Shown piece after piece: positions 46,256 to 57,300 of a DNA stretch of 64,000 nucleotides. The stretch comes from Macrothele yani (Eukaryota > Arthropoda > Arachnida > Araneae > Macrothelidae). The notes beneath the pieces were generated by a model that saw nothing but the letters and a program-made list of their open reading frames with translations, did not search any database and was not told where the DNA came from. The translations under genes and the position numbers were made by a program. Each line of letters begins with the position of its first letter. Positions within the stretch are counted from its first letter, which is position 1. Where the stretch lies: contig CM077034.1 of the NCBI GenBank assembly GCA_039090855.1, forward strand, positions 9,936,984 through 10,000,983. Reading direction: 5' to 3'.

Positions 46256-47787
46256 CACTGCCGGACAATTGCTAAGGACGGATGACAATAGCAACGATAG
46301 CAACCATAAAATGGAAGGCAGGAAAATGTGGAAATTAGCATAAGTGCGGGATACAGTAAGACGTGTTGTGCGTATGCAAATTTTGGATTGCCGAACTTGT
46401 TCGTGACGTCATTGCGCTGATAAGAGATATAAAGGATTTGACGCGTATTGACCGTTGTTGTTCAAACGCAAAGTTGAAAGGGAAAGAATCAATTGACGAA
46501 CTTGCAATTTTCAGTATGTCTTCCCGACATCACCTAGATGATTTGACGCGTGGCCGTATTATTGGCAAGATTGAAGAAGGGCGAAAAATAACAGATGTTG
46601 CCAGGGAGTTTGACGTCAGCCACAGTGTTGTTTCAAGGCTTTGGAAATCATTTCAAACAAATGGAGAGTGTAGCAAGCGTCACGGGGGAGGTCGTGTTCG
46701 CAGTACGACACCTGCAGAAGATCGGTACATAGTGCTATCAACAAAAAGACACCGGCGCAGCACAGCTAGTGAGGTAGCAAATCAGTTTATGGCTGCTACT
46801 AGCAAGCGGATCTCCCGAAAAACTGTCGCCAGACGTTTGCATGAAGGAGGACTATACGCCCGCCTTCCTGTTGTGTGCATCCCATTGTCCAGACGTCACC
46901 GTACCGCCCATTTGCAATGGTGCCATCAACATCGCAATTGGACTGATAACGACTGGTCTGCTGTCCTCTTCTCAGATGAGAGTAGATACAGTCTATCGTC
47001 TGATTGTCGACGACAACTGATCTGGCGTGATAGTGGTACTGCATATTGTCCAGCAAACATACAGGAAAGGGACCGATATCCGACATGTAGTGTCATGGTA
47101 TGGGCTGGCATCGTGATCAATGGCTGTACGTCTCTCTATGTGCTTGGAACTGGGACTATGACTGGCCAACGATACATTAATGATGTTCTGCTACCTCATG
47201 TTCGCATGTTCCGTGGTGCTGTCGGTGATAGATTCATTTTCATGGACGACAACGCAACATGTCACCGAACAGTCGCTGTCCTGGAGTGTCTTGAGAGCGA
47301 GGATACTGAACGCCTCGTAGGGCCAGCACGTTCTCCAGATCTGAATCCCATTGAAAATGTGTGGCATGCTTTGGGGAGGAGTCTTGCTGGTCGCCAATGC
47401 CCTCCGATAAACAAGGACACCCTCATCCGTGCACTGACAGAGGAATGGGATAAATTACCCCAACAGCTGCTTGATAATGTTGTGCAAAGCATGACACGAC
47501 GTGTGGAATCTTGCATCGCCCTCCATGGTGGCCATATCCCGTATTGACATCTTACGCCGGAACGCCTGCGGACGGTAATTGCATTTTTCACGTTTACGTA
47601 TTCTGCACAAAATGGCCTGTTTGTCCCTTGAACACGTTCCAAAGCCTTCTGGATTTCAGAGCACAATAAATTGTCTTTCTTGTAATGTCCTGGCATTCTG
47701 ACATTATTTTATTTCACTTGGCCACACTTACTTTTTTATGCGCTATATAGCCGTTTATGATCCGTCCTTAGCAATTGTCCAGCAGTG
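46256..47787 (+). mobile_element. Tc1-like DNA transposon, full-length copy 2
   Basis: Terminal inverted repeats of about 28 bp (CACTGCCGGACAATTGC at the left, CACTGCTGGACAATTGC at the right on the complement) are flanked by TA (46,254-46,255 and 47,788-47,789). It is 1,532 bp long and of the same family as 23,000-24,534, in opposite orientation. Subterminal sequences differ between the two ends (GACAATAGC against CATAAACGGC). Confidence 0.96.
46516..47547 (+). CDS. Tc1-family transposase (DD34E), intact frame
   Basis: 343 residues from MSSRHHLDDLTRGRIIGKIE to GGHIPY. The frame is open 51 codons further upstream, but this methionine fits the family length. First helix-turn-helix at about 10-47; basic linker GGGRVRSTTP at about 57-66; second helix-turn-helix at about 82-114 (STASEVANQFMAATSKRISR). 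The catalytic triad is D154 (FSDESR), D245 (FMDDN) and E280 (SPDLNPIE), with 34 residues between the last two. Substitutions compared with the 23-kb copy include WHALG for WDALG after the third catalytic residue and LGTG for LPTG near residue 211. A complete frame, full inverted repeats and TA duplications make recent activity plausible. In situ it sits in a RABGGTB intron, antisense to the gene. Confidence 0.93.
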   Translation: MSSRHHLDDLTRGRIIGKIEEGRKITDVAREFDVSHSVVSRLWKSFQTNGECSKRHGGGRVRSTTPAEDRYIVLSTKRHRRSTASEVANQFMAATSKRISRKTVARRLHEGGLYARLPVVCIPLSRRHRTAHLQWCHQHRNWTDNDWSAVLFSDESRYSLSSDCRRQLIWRDSGTAYCPANIQERDRYPTCSVMVWAGIVINGCTSLYVLGTGTMTGQRYINDVLLPHVRMFRGAVGDRFIFMDDNATCHRTVAVLECLESEDTERLVGPARSPDLNPIENVWHALGRSLAGRQCPPINKDTLIRALTEEWDKLPQQLLDNVVQSMTRRVESCIALHGGHIPY

Positions 47788-47935
47788 TATTATTCTGATA
47801 TAACTGTGTAAGCAGCATACAAAACTTAAGATGTTCTTTAAGAAATCTTACATGCCAGTAAAGATAATATCATACCTAAAGTATGCTACTTAATCATAGT
47901 GAGAAGAATTGGCAGGAATACACGTAACACACAGA

Positions 47936-48373
47936 ACATTAAAATAATTCTTGAAATTGTCATCACACGCGTAAGTTACGTTGCCAATTGTAAGCGGGAC
48001 GTTTCGGTAGCGACTTCTACCTTCATCAGCAGTGGAATGAGACACGTGATAAAAAGCGTCAGTTGTTGCCAGATTTCAAAATCGCTTTCCAAATAATAGG
48101 GATGTTAAAAGGTGTGTCAGTATTGCAGGCGTTAGAGGTAAGGTACATTTCAATGCTTTCGCGGTACCTGGGGGCATGCCGATTGCTGAACGGGGAGATC
48201 CGCTTAACATTGTGCCGATCGGCGAACCGCGGACGTATCGCTGATGGTTAAAATTGAAAAAGGGAAGTGGAAGGGCTACCTTTCTTGAGCGATATGCTCC
48301 ATCAATCGCCGGTTATAATTTCCGATGTAACTTACACGTGCGATGACAATTTCAAGAATTATTTTCGTGCCAC
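47936..48373 (-). pseudogene. Penelope-like remnant with inverted ends
   Basis: Near 48,340-48,285 on the minus strand is a GIY-YIG-like reading, VSYIGNYNRRLMEHIAQE, followed by decayed sequence. The outer parts mirror each other: AATTCTTGAAATTGTCATC at about 47,946 against GATGACAATTTCAAGAATT at about 48,343, with GTAAGTTACG against TGTAACTTAC next to them. The interior holds a hammerhead-like core (48,001-48,029). Small inverted-repeat structure plus a hammerhead motif is typical of Penelope-like elements. The reverse transcriptase is absent. Confidence 0.5.
48001..48029 (-). ncRNA. Hammerhead-ribozyme-like core
   Basis: On the minus strand CTGATGA (48,029-48,023) is followed by a five-pair stem, GGTAG with CTACC around a six-base loop, and then GAAAC (48,005-48,001). 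This is the conserved hammerhead catalytic core. A short stem III (ACGT with ACGT) can be drawn across a 17-base loop, ending in a permissible cleavage base. A convincing stem I is not visible. Penelope-like elements are known to carry hammerheads, which fits the location. Confidence 0.45.
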
Positions 48374-48520
48374 TTAATCATTTATTTTTGCTTTTTCGTG
48401 TTAATTTAAAATTTCAGCACCTGAAAAAAAAGCCATTTTAAATACTTGTGCTCTTAAAATACAAATCTGAATTAAATAAGCCATGGCTACCGTAGTGACA
48501 ACAATGCTGAAAATGAAATA

Positions 48521-49936
48521 CACTGACGGAAAAAAAAAATCCCAACACCACGGAAAAAATAGTTGTAGAGGAATGAAATGGCGGCAATACATTTGTATAG
48601 GTAACATATTTAATCGATTAAGGTTTCAAGATCACAGCTTAATGTAAGCGTGAGAAGAGCCATTTTAAATGCTGGTACATTAATAACCGGTGTAACCCCC
48701 AGAATGTTGAATGCAAGCACGCAAACGTTCATGCATTGTGTCGTACAGGTGCTGGATGTCAGTTTGTGGGATGGAGTTCCATGCCTGTTGCACTTGGTCG
48801 GTCAATACAGGGACGGTTAATGCTGGTTGGGGGTGATGCTGGAGTTGTCGTCCAATGATGTCTCATACGTGCTCGATTGGTGAAAGATCTGGTGATCTAG
48901 CAGGCCACGGCAACATGTCGACACTCTGCAGAGCATGTTGGGTTACAACAGCGGTATGCGGTCGAGCGTTATCCTGTTGGAAAACACCCCTTGGAATGCT
49001 GTTCATGAATGGCAGCACAACAGGTTGAATCACCAGACCGACGTACAACTGTGCCATCAGGGTGCGTGGCATAACCACGAGAGTGCTCCTGCTGTCACAG
49101 GAAATTACTCCCCTGACCATAACTCCAGGTGTAGGTCCAGTGTGTCTCGGCCGCAGACAGGTTGGTTGCAGGCGCTCACCTGGCCTCCTTCTAACCAACA
49201 CACGGCCATCACTGGCACCCAGGCAGAACCGGCTTTCATCAGAAAACACAACAGATCTCTACTCCGTCCTCCAATGAGCTTTAGCTTGACACCACTGACG
49301 TCACAAACGGCAGTGGTTTGGAGTAAGTGGAATGCACGCTACAGGGCGTCTGGCTCGGAGCTGTCCTTGAAGTAACCGATTTGTAACAGTTCGTTGTGTC
49401 ACTGTGGTGGCAACTGCAGCTCGAATTGCTGCCACAGACGCGGTACGATGCGCCACGGCCATACGCCGTACACGGCGGTCTTCCCTCTCAGTAGTGCCAC
49501 GTGGCCGGCCGGAACCCGGTCTTCTTGAGGCAGTACCTTCCCTTGACCACCGCTGCCAACAATCATGCACAGTGGCTACATTCCTGCCAAGTCGTTCTGC
49601 AATATTGCGGAAAGAAAATCCACCTTCTCGTAGCCCTATTACACGACCTCGTTCAAACTCCGTGAGCTGTTGATAATGGCTTCTTCGTCTTCTTAAAGGC
49701 ATTCTTGACTAACATCAACACCCTACGTCGAATCTCAACGATAACTAATGCTCACGAACGTTACAGCGCGTATTTACAGCAAACCTGCTTTGCATGTTCC
49801 GAGGGGCGCTACTAGCGTCACACGTATGTGCCGAGCGCGAAATTTGCGTAGACGTCATCTTACAGATGTACTCTTACCGCCTACCAACTGTCGAACACAA
49901 CCCGTTCTTGGTGTTGGGATTTTTTCCCCGTCAGTG
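48521..49936 (-). mobile_element. Second Tc1-like family, one copy with complete ends
   Basis: The left end is CACTGACGGAAAAAAAAAATC; the right end read on the complement is CACTGACGGGGAAAAAATC. Both are followed by CCAACACCA-like sequence, giving an inverted repeat of about 27-30 bp. TA lies on each side (48,519-48,520 and 49,937-49,938). Length is 1,416 bp. It is inserted next to a short palindromic target: AATGCTGAAAAT on the left and ATTTTCAGCATT on the right. Confidence 0.92.
48680..49702 (-). pseudogene. Tc1-like transposase disabled by three in-frame stops
   Basis: The frame starts MPLRRRRSHYQQLTEFERGR at 49,702 and stays in register to a stop at 48,680 (340 codons), with no frameshift. 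It contains a helix-turn-helix (GGFSFRNIAERLGRNVATVH), the linker RRPGSGRPRGT, a second DNA-binding region and a catalytic domain with FSDESRF, FQQDNARPHT and WPARSPDLSPIEHV. Nonsense codons are at about residue 134 (49,301), about residue 148 (49,259-49,261, where W is expected) and about residue 280 (48,863, where W is expected). By count only 32 residues separate the second aspartate from the glutamate, two fewer than the DD34E copies elsewhere in the window. It ends GGYTGY. The element is non-autonomous now. Confidence 0.9.
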
Positions 49937-50327
49937 TATTTTCAGCATTTTTACTAGTGTTGAGGCACTAAACACAATTACGATATTAAAAATTAGTTAT
50001 TGGCTCTTGTTTTGAAAAATACAGAAGGCCGAGTCTATATGCAGTGAATATCGAGTTGAGCACCTCATACGCTGCACAAAGCACCTACATGAGAATTTAT
50101 AAATGAAAACAGCTGTTTTAACTAATTTCAAGATGCTAAACACAATTATCGCATTACAAATTCTTGCACATTGGTGATTGGCTTTTGTTTTCAAAACACA
50201 GGAGGTTGTCCATATGCAGCACGTGTACTGATTTCAGCGATGTTGCCACAATAAAGCTGTTTCATATCCTTTTCTGGAGCAGCTAAAACACAGTTTTGGA
50301 GCAGCTTGCCACCAATGTTCCCTCTAA
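49937..50327. repeat. Imperfect direct repeat, about 167-bp spacing, otherwise unassigned
   Basis: CTAAACACAATTACGATATTA near 49,970 and GGCTCTTGTTTTGAAAAATA (about 50,002) recur as CTAAACACAATTATCGCATTA (about 50,137) and GGCTTTTGTTTTCAAAACAC (about 50,179), each followed by an ATATGCAG word. The minus-strand reading APEKDMKQLYCGNIAEISTR near 50,260 is not recognised. The last bases, AATGTTCCCTCTAA, resemble a DNA-transposon end seen in many animal genomes. No gene is called. Confidence 0.45.
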
Positions 50328-50511
50328 CAGGGTTACCACTCAAAAGTAATAAAAAAATTCCCTGACTTTTCCAGGTTCTCCAGGTGGTTTTTAAAGTTTT
50401 CCAGAGTGGCATGTTGCAAAGGAATTGTTACATTTCATTCCATTCCGTTCATTTTTCTCACCAAAACACACACTTGTAAATTCTTTAAGTAATTTGTTTT
50501 TATAAAATTAC

Positions 50512-52275
50512 CTGCTTTTCATTAATAACAACTAACTGTGCACATTATTTTCAGTACCAAAGTTCCGTGAACTTTTGTGAACACTACCCACACGGAATTT
50601 GTAAATACATTCCCATAGAAACAGGTCATATGCAAGAAAAAATCTGACAGTTGAATAGTTTCAGTTTTTCTATAACACAATGCAGCTAAGCTTAATGATG
50701 GAATGGCTCTGTTCAAAGAAACATGTTTCAAGAGAACCAACAGACAAAGGACTTTGATTCATCATCTTTTCATTAATAACAACTAACTGTGCACATTATT
50801 TTCTGTACCAAAGTTCTGTGAACTTTTGTGAATACTACCCACACGGAATTTGTAAATACATTCCCATAGAAACAGGTCATATGCAAGAAAAATCTGACAG
50901 TTGAATAGTTTCAGTTTTTCTATAACACAATGCAGCTAAGCTTAATGATGGAATGGCTCTGTTCAAAGAAACATGTTTCAAGAGAACCAACAGACAAAGG
51001 ACTTTGATCCATCATCTTTTCATTAATAACAACTAACTGTGCACATTATTTTCTGTACCAAAGTTCTGTGAACTTTTGTGAATACTACCCACACGGAATT
51101 TGTAAATACATTCCCATAGAAACAGGTCATATGCAAGAAAAAATCTGACAGTTGAATAGTTTCAGTTTTTCTATAACACAATGCAGCTAAGCTTAATGAT
51201 GGAATGGCTCTGTTCAAAGAAACATGTTTCAAGAGAACCAACAGACAAAGGACTTTGATCCATCATCTTTTCATTAATAACAACTAACTGTGCACATTAT
51301 TTTCTGTACCAAAGTTCTGTGAACTTTTGTGAATACTACCCACACGGAATTTGTAAATACATTCCCATAGAAACAGGTCATATGCAAGAAAAAATCTGAC
51401 AGTTGAATAGTTTCAGTTTTTCTATAACACAATGCAGCTAAGCTTAATGATGGAATGGCTCTGTTCAAAGAAACATGTTTCAAGAGAACCAACAGACAAA
51501 GGACTTTGATCCATCATCTTTTCATTAATAACAACTAACTGTGCACATTATTTTCTGTACCAAAGTTCTGTGAACTTTTGTGAATACTACCCACATGGAA
51601 TTTGTAAATACATTCCCATAGAAACAGGTCATATGTAAGAAAAAATCTGACAGTTGAATAGTTTCAGTTTTTCTATAACACAATGCAGCTAAGCTCAATG
51701 ATGGAATGGCTCTGTTCAAAGAAACATGTTTCAAGAGAACCAACAGACAAAGGACTTTGATCCATCATCTTTTCATTAATAACAACTAACTGTGCACATT
51801 ATTTTCTGTACCAAAGTTCCGTGAACTTTTGTATATACATTCCCATAGAAGGAATTTGTAAATACATTCCCATAGAAACAGGTCATATGTAAGAAAACAA
51901 TCTGTCAGTTGAATAGCTTCAGTTTTTCTATAACACAATGCAGCTAAGCTTCATGATGGAATGGCTCAGTTCAAAGAAATATGTTTCAAGAGAACCAACA
52001 GACAAAGTACTTTGATCCATCATCTTTTCATTAATAACAACTAACTGTGCACATTATTTTCTGTACCAAAGTTCCGTGAACTTTTGTGAATACTACCCAC
52101 ATGGAATTTGTAAATACATTCCCATATAAACAGGTCATATGTAAGAAAAAATCTGTCAGTTGAATAGTTTCAGTTTTTCTATAATACAATGCAGCTAAGC
52201 TTAATGATGGAATGGCTGTGTTCAAAGAAACATGTTTCAAGAGAACCAACAGACAAAGGACTTTGATCCATCATT
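50512..52275 (+). repeat. 251-bp tandem array, seven copies
   Basis: CATTAATAACAACTAACTG recurs at about 50,520, 50,769, 51,021, 51,272, 51,523, 51,774 and 52,029. It is followed each time by the same sequence through GGAATTTGTAAATACATTCC, CACAATGCAGCTAAGCTTAA and AAGAAACATGTTTCAAGAG. The copy at 51,774 has a rearranged middle. Recurrent 72-codon minus-strand frames come from the unit itself, with no known similarity. Confidence 0.93.
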
Positions 52276-53540
52276 TGGTTGGTTCTCTTGTGACGTGTTT
52301 CTTCAAGCAGGAGCCATTGTGCCTCATTGTTCCATGTTATAACAATTGCCTGCAGAAATTGAACAAAAGCTTAATAACTGGCAATTTTAAAAATTCAATT
52401 TTGTAAATACATTCCCATAGAAACAGGTCATATGTAAGAAAAAATCTGTCAGTTGAATAGTTTCAGTTTTTCTATAACACAATGCAGCTAAGCTTAATGA
52501 TGGAATGGCTCTGTTCAAAGAAACATGTTTCAAGAGAACCAACAGACAAAGGACTTTGATCCATCATTTGGTTGGTTCTCTTGTAAAGCGTTTCTTCAAG
52601 CAGGAGCCATTGTGCCTCATTGTTCCATGTTATAACAACTGCCTGCAGAAATTGAACAAAAGCTTAATAACTGGCAATTTTAAAAATTCAATTTTGTAAA
52701 TACATTCTCATAGAAACAGGTCATATGTAAGAAAAAATCTGTCAGTTGAATAGTTTCAGTTTTTCTATAACACAATGCAGCTAAGCTTAATGATGGAATG
52801 GCTCTGTTCAAAGAAACATGTTTCAAGAGAACCAACAGACAAAGGACTTTGATCCATCATTTGGTTGGTTCTCTTGTAAAGCGTTTCTTCAAGCAGGAGC
52901 CATTGTGCCTAATTGTTCCATGTTATAACAACTGCCTGCAGAAATTGAACAAAAGCTTAATAACTGGCAATTTTAAAAATTCAATTTTGTAAATACATTC
53001 CCATAGAAACAGGTCATATGTAAGAAAAAATCTGTCAGTTGAATAGTTTCAGTTTTTCAATAACACAATGCAGCTAAGCTTAATGATGGAATGGCTCTGT
53101 TCAAAGAAACATGTTTCAAGAGAACCAACAGACAAAGGACTTTGATCCATCATCTTTTCATTAATAACAACTAACTGTGCACATTATTTTCTGTACCAAA
53201 TTCCGTGAACTTTTGTGAACACTACCCACACGGAATTTGTAAATACATTCCCATACCAGGTCATATGTAAGAAAAAATCTGTCAGTTGAATAGTTTCAGT
53301 TTTTCTATAACACAATGCAGCTAAGCTTAATGATGGAATGGCTCTGTTCAAAGAAACATGTTTCAAGAGAACCAACAGACAAAGGACTTTGATCCATCAT
53401 TTGGTTGGTTCTCTTGTGACGTGTTTCTTCAAGCAGGAGCCATTGTGTCTCATTGTTCCATGTTATAACAATTGCCTGCAGAAATTGAACAAAAAGCTTA
53501 ATAACTGGCAATTTTAAAAATTCAATTTTGCATCTTTTTT
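52212..53540 (+). repeat. 293-bp tandem array containing a hairpin, three to four copies
   Basis: Units begin near 52,212, 52,505 and 52,798, with another partial copy at about 53,340-53,530 after one 251-bp-type unit (53,158-53,340). Each joins part of the 251-bp unit to a block beginning TTGGTTGGTTCTCTTG. That block is an inverted copy of a preceding segment: AAGAAACATGTTTCAAGAG and AACCAAC against GTTGGTTCTCTTGTGACGTG and TTTCTT. This forms a stem of about 28 bp around a 25-base loop. Within the loop CAAAGGACTTTG is itself palindromic. Confidence 0.88.
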
Positions 53541-53797
53541 TAGAGAATAAAAGAAATACTTAATATAACTGAAAGTAAGATCTGCCAAATTCTAGGCAGG
53601 CAATAATTGCAAGCAAAAGTTTGAAATCTTTAAAAAATAAGTTTTTTTGGCAAAATAAAGTAAAGTATCCATTGATTTTTACAAAAAAAAAAAAAAAAGG
53701 GTAATTTTCCCTGAGTTTTCCCTGATTTTTGGAACCATTTTCAAATTCCCTAAAAATTCCAGGTTTTCCCTGTTTTCCAGGTTGAGTGGGAACCCTG

Positions 53798-54339
53798 AAA
53801 ATTTAACAATGGGCAATTATTAAAAAGTGGGACTTTATCGGGGACAATTTTACAAAAGTGGGATAATTTATTGCCCCCCTTCTCCAGACTTTGTGGGGAC
53901 AGTGGGACATTGAGCTGAAAAGTGGGACTGTCCCGCTAAAATCGGGATGCCTGGTCACTTTAAGTATGACTCAAGTGATGACAGAAAAAGTGGAATTCTG
54001 CGAATCTGCAGAAAAATTTCATGCAGGTATGACTGAATAAGTGTATCTTGCATATACAAAAAAGGGGAAATACAAAAGTGAGTTATCAGTTACAAGAGAT
54101 GGTGAAGGGGCTTACTAGGTACAACTTGCTGAATATGTGTTACTGAGAGAGTCCTTCACTTTTTCCAGCAAATTTCTTATCTCATAGTGCCCTGTGCTTT
54201 CCTGTGGGTTTTCAGCTGACATCATGTAACATTACCATCAATATAGCCAACCAGAAGCAAATGTTCTAGGCACTATGCCACAACTTCTAAATTTTGTGCA
54301 GCCAATTACAAAAAATAAGTTACTTTTAAATACCTTTTG
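53798..54339. other. Transposon-end debris and unassigned sequence
   Basis: Near 53,895-53,960 the sequence GTGGGACTGTCCCGCTAAAA with ATCGGGATGCCTGGTCACT resembles an old DNA-transposon end. Similar GTGGGAC words precede it. At 54,300-54,339 AAATTAAGGACTTTTAAGG words lead into the 132-bp satellite. A possible exon at 54,116-54,225 is listed separately. Otherwise nothing is recognised. Confidence 0.4.
54116..54225 (-). other. Candidate unidentified exon (speculative)
   Basis: From an ATG at 54,225 the minus strand reads MMSAENPQESTGHYEIRN and LLEKVKDSLSNTYSASCT, then TA and a GTAAGC donor at 54,115-54,110. Composition is protein-like (charged, with a short amphipathic helix), and upstream stops suggest a first exon or an acceptor near 54,211. 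It matches no protein I recognise and is not RABGGTB. It could be chance. Confidence 0.2.
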
Positions 54340-57300
54340 GAATTTTGCCAAAAATTAAGGACTTTTAAGGACCCTAAGAAAATTAAGCACTTTTTAAGGA
54401 CTTTAAGGACTGCAGGAACCTGTGCATCACTTTTGGACAGCCATGCTGTCATGCACATGCTTCCTTCTCATGCGTGAATGGCAATCCTTTTCTCTTGTGC
54501 AGAGTTGTATAAAAATAAGAACTTTTTAAGGACTTTAAAGGACTGTAGGAACCTGTGCATCACTTTTAGACAGCCATGCTGTCACGCACATGCTTCCTTC
54601 GCATGCGTTAATGGCAATCCTTTTCTCTTGTGCAGAGTTGTATAAAAATAAGAACTTTTTAAGGACTTTAAGGACTGTAGGAACCTGTGCATCACTTTTA
54701 GACAGCCATGCTGTCATGCACATGCTTCCTTCCATGCGTGAATGGCAATCCTTTTCTCTTGTGCAGAGTTGTATAAAAATAAGAACTTTTTAAGGACTTT
54801 AAGGACTGTAGGAACCTGTGCATCACTTTTAGACAGCCATGCTGTCACGCACATGCTTCCTTCTCATGCGTGAATGGCAATCCTTTTCTCTTGTGCAGAG
54901 TTGTGTAAAAATAAGAACTTTTTAAGGACTTTAAGGACTGTAGGAACCTGTGCATCACTTTTAGACAGCCATGCTGTCCCGCACATGCTTCCTTCTCATG
55001 CGTGAATGGCAATCCTTTTATCTTGTGCAGAGTTGCATAAAAATAAGAACTTTTTAAGGACTTTAAGGACTGTAGGAACCTGTGCATCACTTTTAGACAG
55101 CCATGCTGTCACGCACATGCTTCCTTCGCATGCGTGAATGGCAATCCTTTTCTCTTGTGCAGAGTTGTTTTAAAATAAGAACTTTTTAAGGACTTTAAGG
55201 ACTGTAGGAACCTGTGCATCACTTTTAGACAGCCATGCTGTCACGCACATGCTTCCTTCTCATGCGTGAATGGCAATCCTTTTCTCCTGTGCAGAGTTGT
55301 ATAAAATAAGAACTTTTTAAGGACTTTAAGGACTGTAGGAACCTGTGCATCACTTTTGGACAGCCATGCTGTCACGCACATGCTTCCTTCGCATGCGTGA
55401 ATGGCAATCCTTTCCTCTTGTGCAGAGTTGTATAAAAATAAGAACTTTTTAAGGACTTTCAAGGACTGTAGGAACCTGTGCATCACTTTTAGACAGCCAT
55501 GCTGTCACGCACATGCTTCCTTCTCATGCGTGAATGGCAATCCTTTTCTCTTGTGCAGAGTTGTGTAAAAATAAGAACTTTTTAAGGACTTTAAGGACTG
55601 TAGGAACCTGTGCATCACTTTTAGACAGCCATGCTGTCACGCACATGCTTCCTTCTCATGCGTGAATGGCAATCCTTTTATCTTGTGCAGAGTTGCATAA
55701 AAATAAGAACTTTTTAAGGACTTTAAGGACTGTAGGAACCTGTGCATCACTTTTAGACAGCCATGCTGTCACGCACATGCTTCCTTCGCATGCGTGAATG
55801 GCAATCCTTTTCTCTTGTGCAGAGTTGTTTTAAAATAAGAACTTTTAAGGACTTTAAGGACTGTAGGAACCTGTGCATCACTTTTAGACAGCCATGCTGT
55901 CACGCACATGCTTCCTTCTCATGCGTGAATGGCAATCCTTTTCTCCTGTGCAGAGTTGTATAAAATAAGAACTTTTAAGGACTTTAAGGACTGTAGGAAC
56001 CTGTGCATCACTTTTGGACAGCCATGCTGTCACGCACATGCTTCCTTCGCATGCGTGAATGGCAATCCTTTCCTCTTGTGCAGAGTTGTATAAAAATAAG
56101 AACTTTTTAAGGACTTTCAAGGACTGTAGAAACCTGTGCATCACTTTTAGACAGCCATGCTGTCACGCACATGCTTCCTTCGCATGCGTGAATGGCAATC
56201 CTTTTCTCTTGTGCAGAGTTGTATAAAAATAAGAACTTTTTAAGGACTTTAAGGACTGTAGGAACCTGTGCATCACTTTTAGACAGCCATGCTGTCACGC
56301 ACATGCTTCCTTCGCATGCGTGAATGGCAATCCTTTTCCTCTTGTGCAGAGTTGTATAAAAATAAGAACTTTTTAAGGACTTTAAGGACTGTAGGAACCT
56401 GTGCATCACTTTTAGACAGCCATGCTGTCACGCACATGCTTCCTTCGCATGTGTGAATGGCAATCCTTTTCTCTTGTGCAGAGTTGTATAAAAATAAGCA
56501 CTTTTTTAAGGACTTTAAGGACTGTAGGAACCTGTGCATCACTTTTGGACAGCCATGCTGTCATGCACATGCTTCCTTCTCATGCGTGAATGGCAATCCT
56601 TTTCCTCTTGTGCAGAGTTGTATAAAAATAAGAACTTTTTAAGGACTTTAAGGACTGTAGGAACCTGTGCATCACTTTTAGACAGCCATGCTGTCACGCA
56701 CATGCTTCCTTCTCATGCGTGAATGGCAATCCTTTTCTCTTGTGCAGAGTTGTATAAAAATAAGAACTTTTTAAGGACTTTAAGGACTGTAGGAACCTGT
56801 GCATCACTTTTAGACAGCCATGCTGTCCCGCACATGCTTCCTTCTCATGCGTGAATGGCAATCCTTTTCTCTTGTGCAGAGTTGTATAAAAATAAGAACT
56901 TTTTAAGGACTTTAAGGACTGTAGGAACCTGTGCATCACTTTTAGACAGCCATGCTGTCCCGCACATGCTTCCTTCGCATGCGTGAATGGCAATCCTTTC
57001 CTCTTGTGCAGAGTTGTATAAAAATAAGAACTTTTTAAGGACTTTAAGGACTGTAGGAACCTGTGCATCACTTTTAGACAGCCATGCTGTCACGCACATG
57101 CTTCCTTCGCATGCGTGAATGGCAATCCTTTTCTCTTGTGCAGAGTTGTATAAAAATAAGAACTTTTTTAAGGACTTTAAGGACTGTAGGAACCTGTGCA
57201 TCACTTTTGGACAGCCATGCTGTCATGCACATGCTTCCTTCGCATGCGTGAATGGCAATCCTTTTCCTCTTGTGCAGAGTTGTATAAAAATAAGAACTTT

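Larger units (their letters stand above)
50328..53797. mobile_element. Composite non-autonomous element with hAT-like ends and internal tandem arrays
   Basis: The left end CAGGGTTACCACTCAA and the right end (complement) CAGGGTTCCCACTCAA form a 16-bp inverted repeat with one mismatch, of the CAGGG type common in hAT elements. Just inside each end is TTCCCTGACTTTTCCAGG-like or TTTTCCCTGTTTTCCAGG sequence. The interior has no transposase, only the two arrays described separately and AT-rich sequence. An 8-bp target duplication is not evident (CCCTCTAA against AAAATTTA), so the boundary call is provisional. Confidence 0.55.

Noticed and set aside
47788..50330. Upstream RABGGTB exon in the single-copy patches
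   Set aside because: I looked on the minus strand for the conserved segment that should precede IYCC and found no match.
50328..53797. Assigning the element firmly to hAT
   Set aside because: Ends resemble hAT termini, but no 8-bp target duplication and no transposase were found, so only a provisional call was kept.
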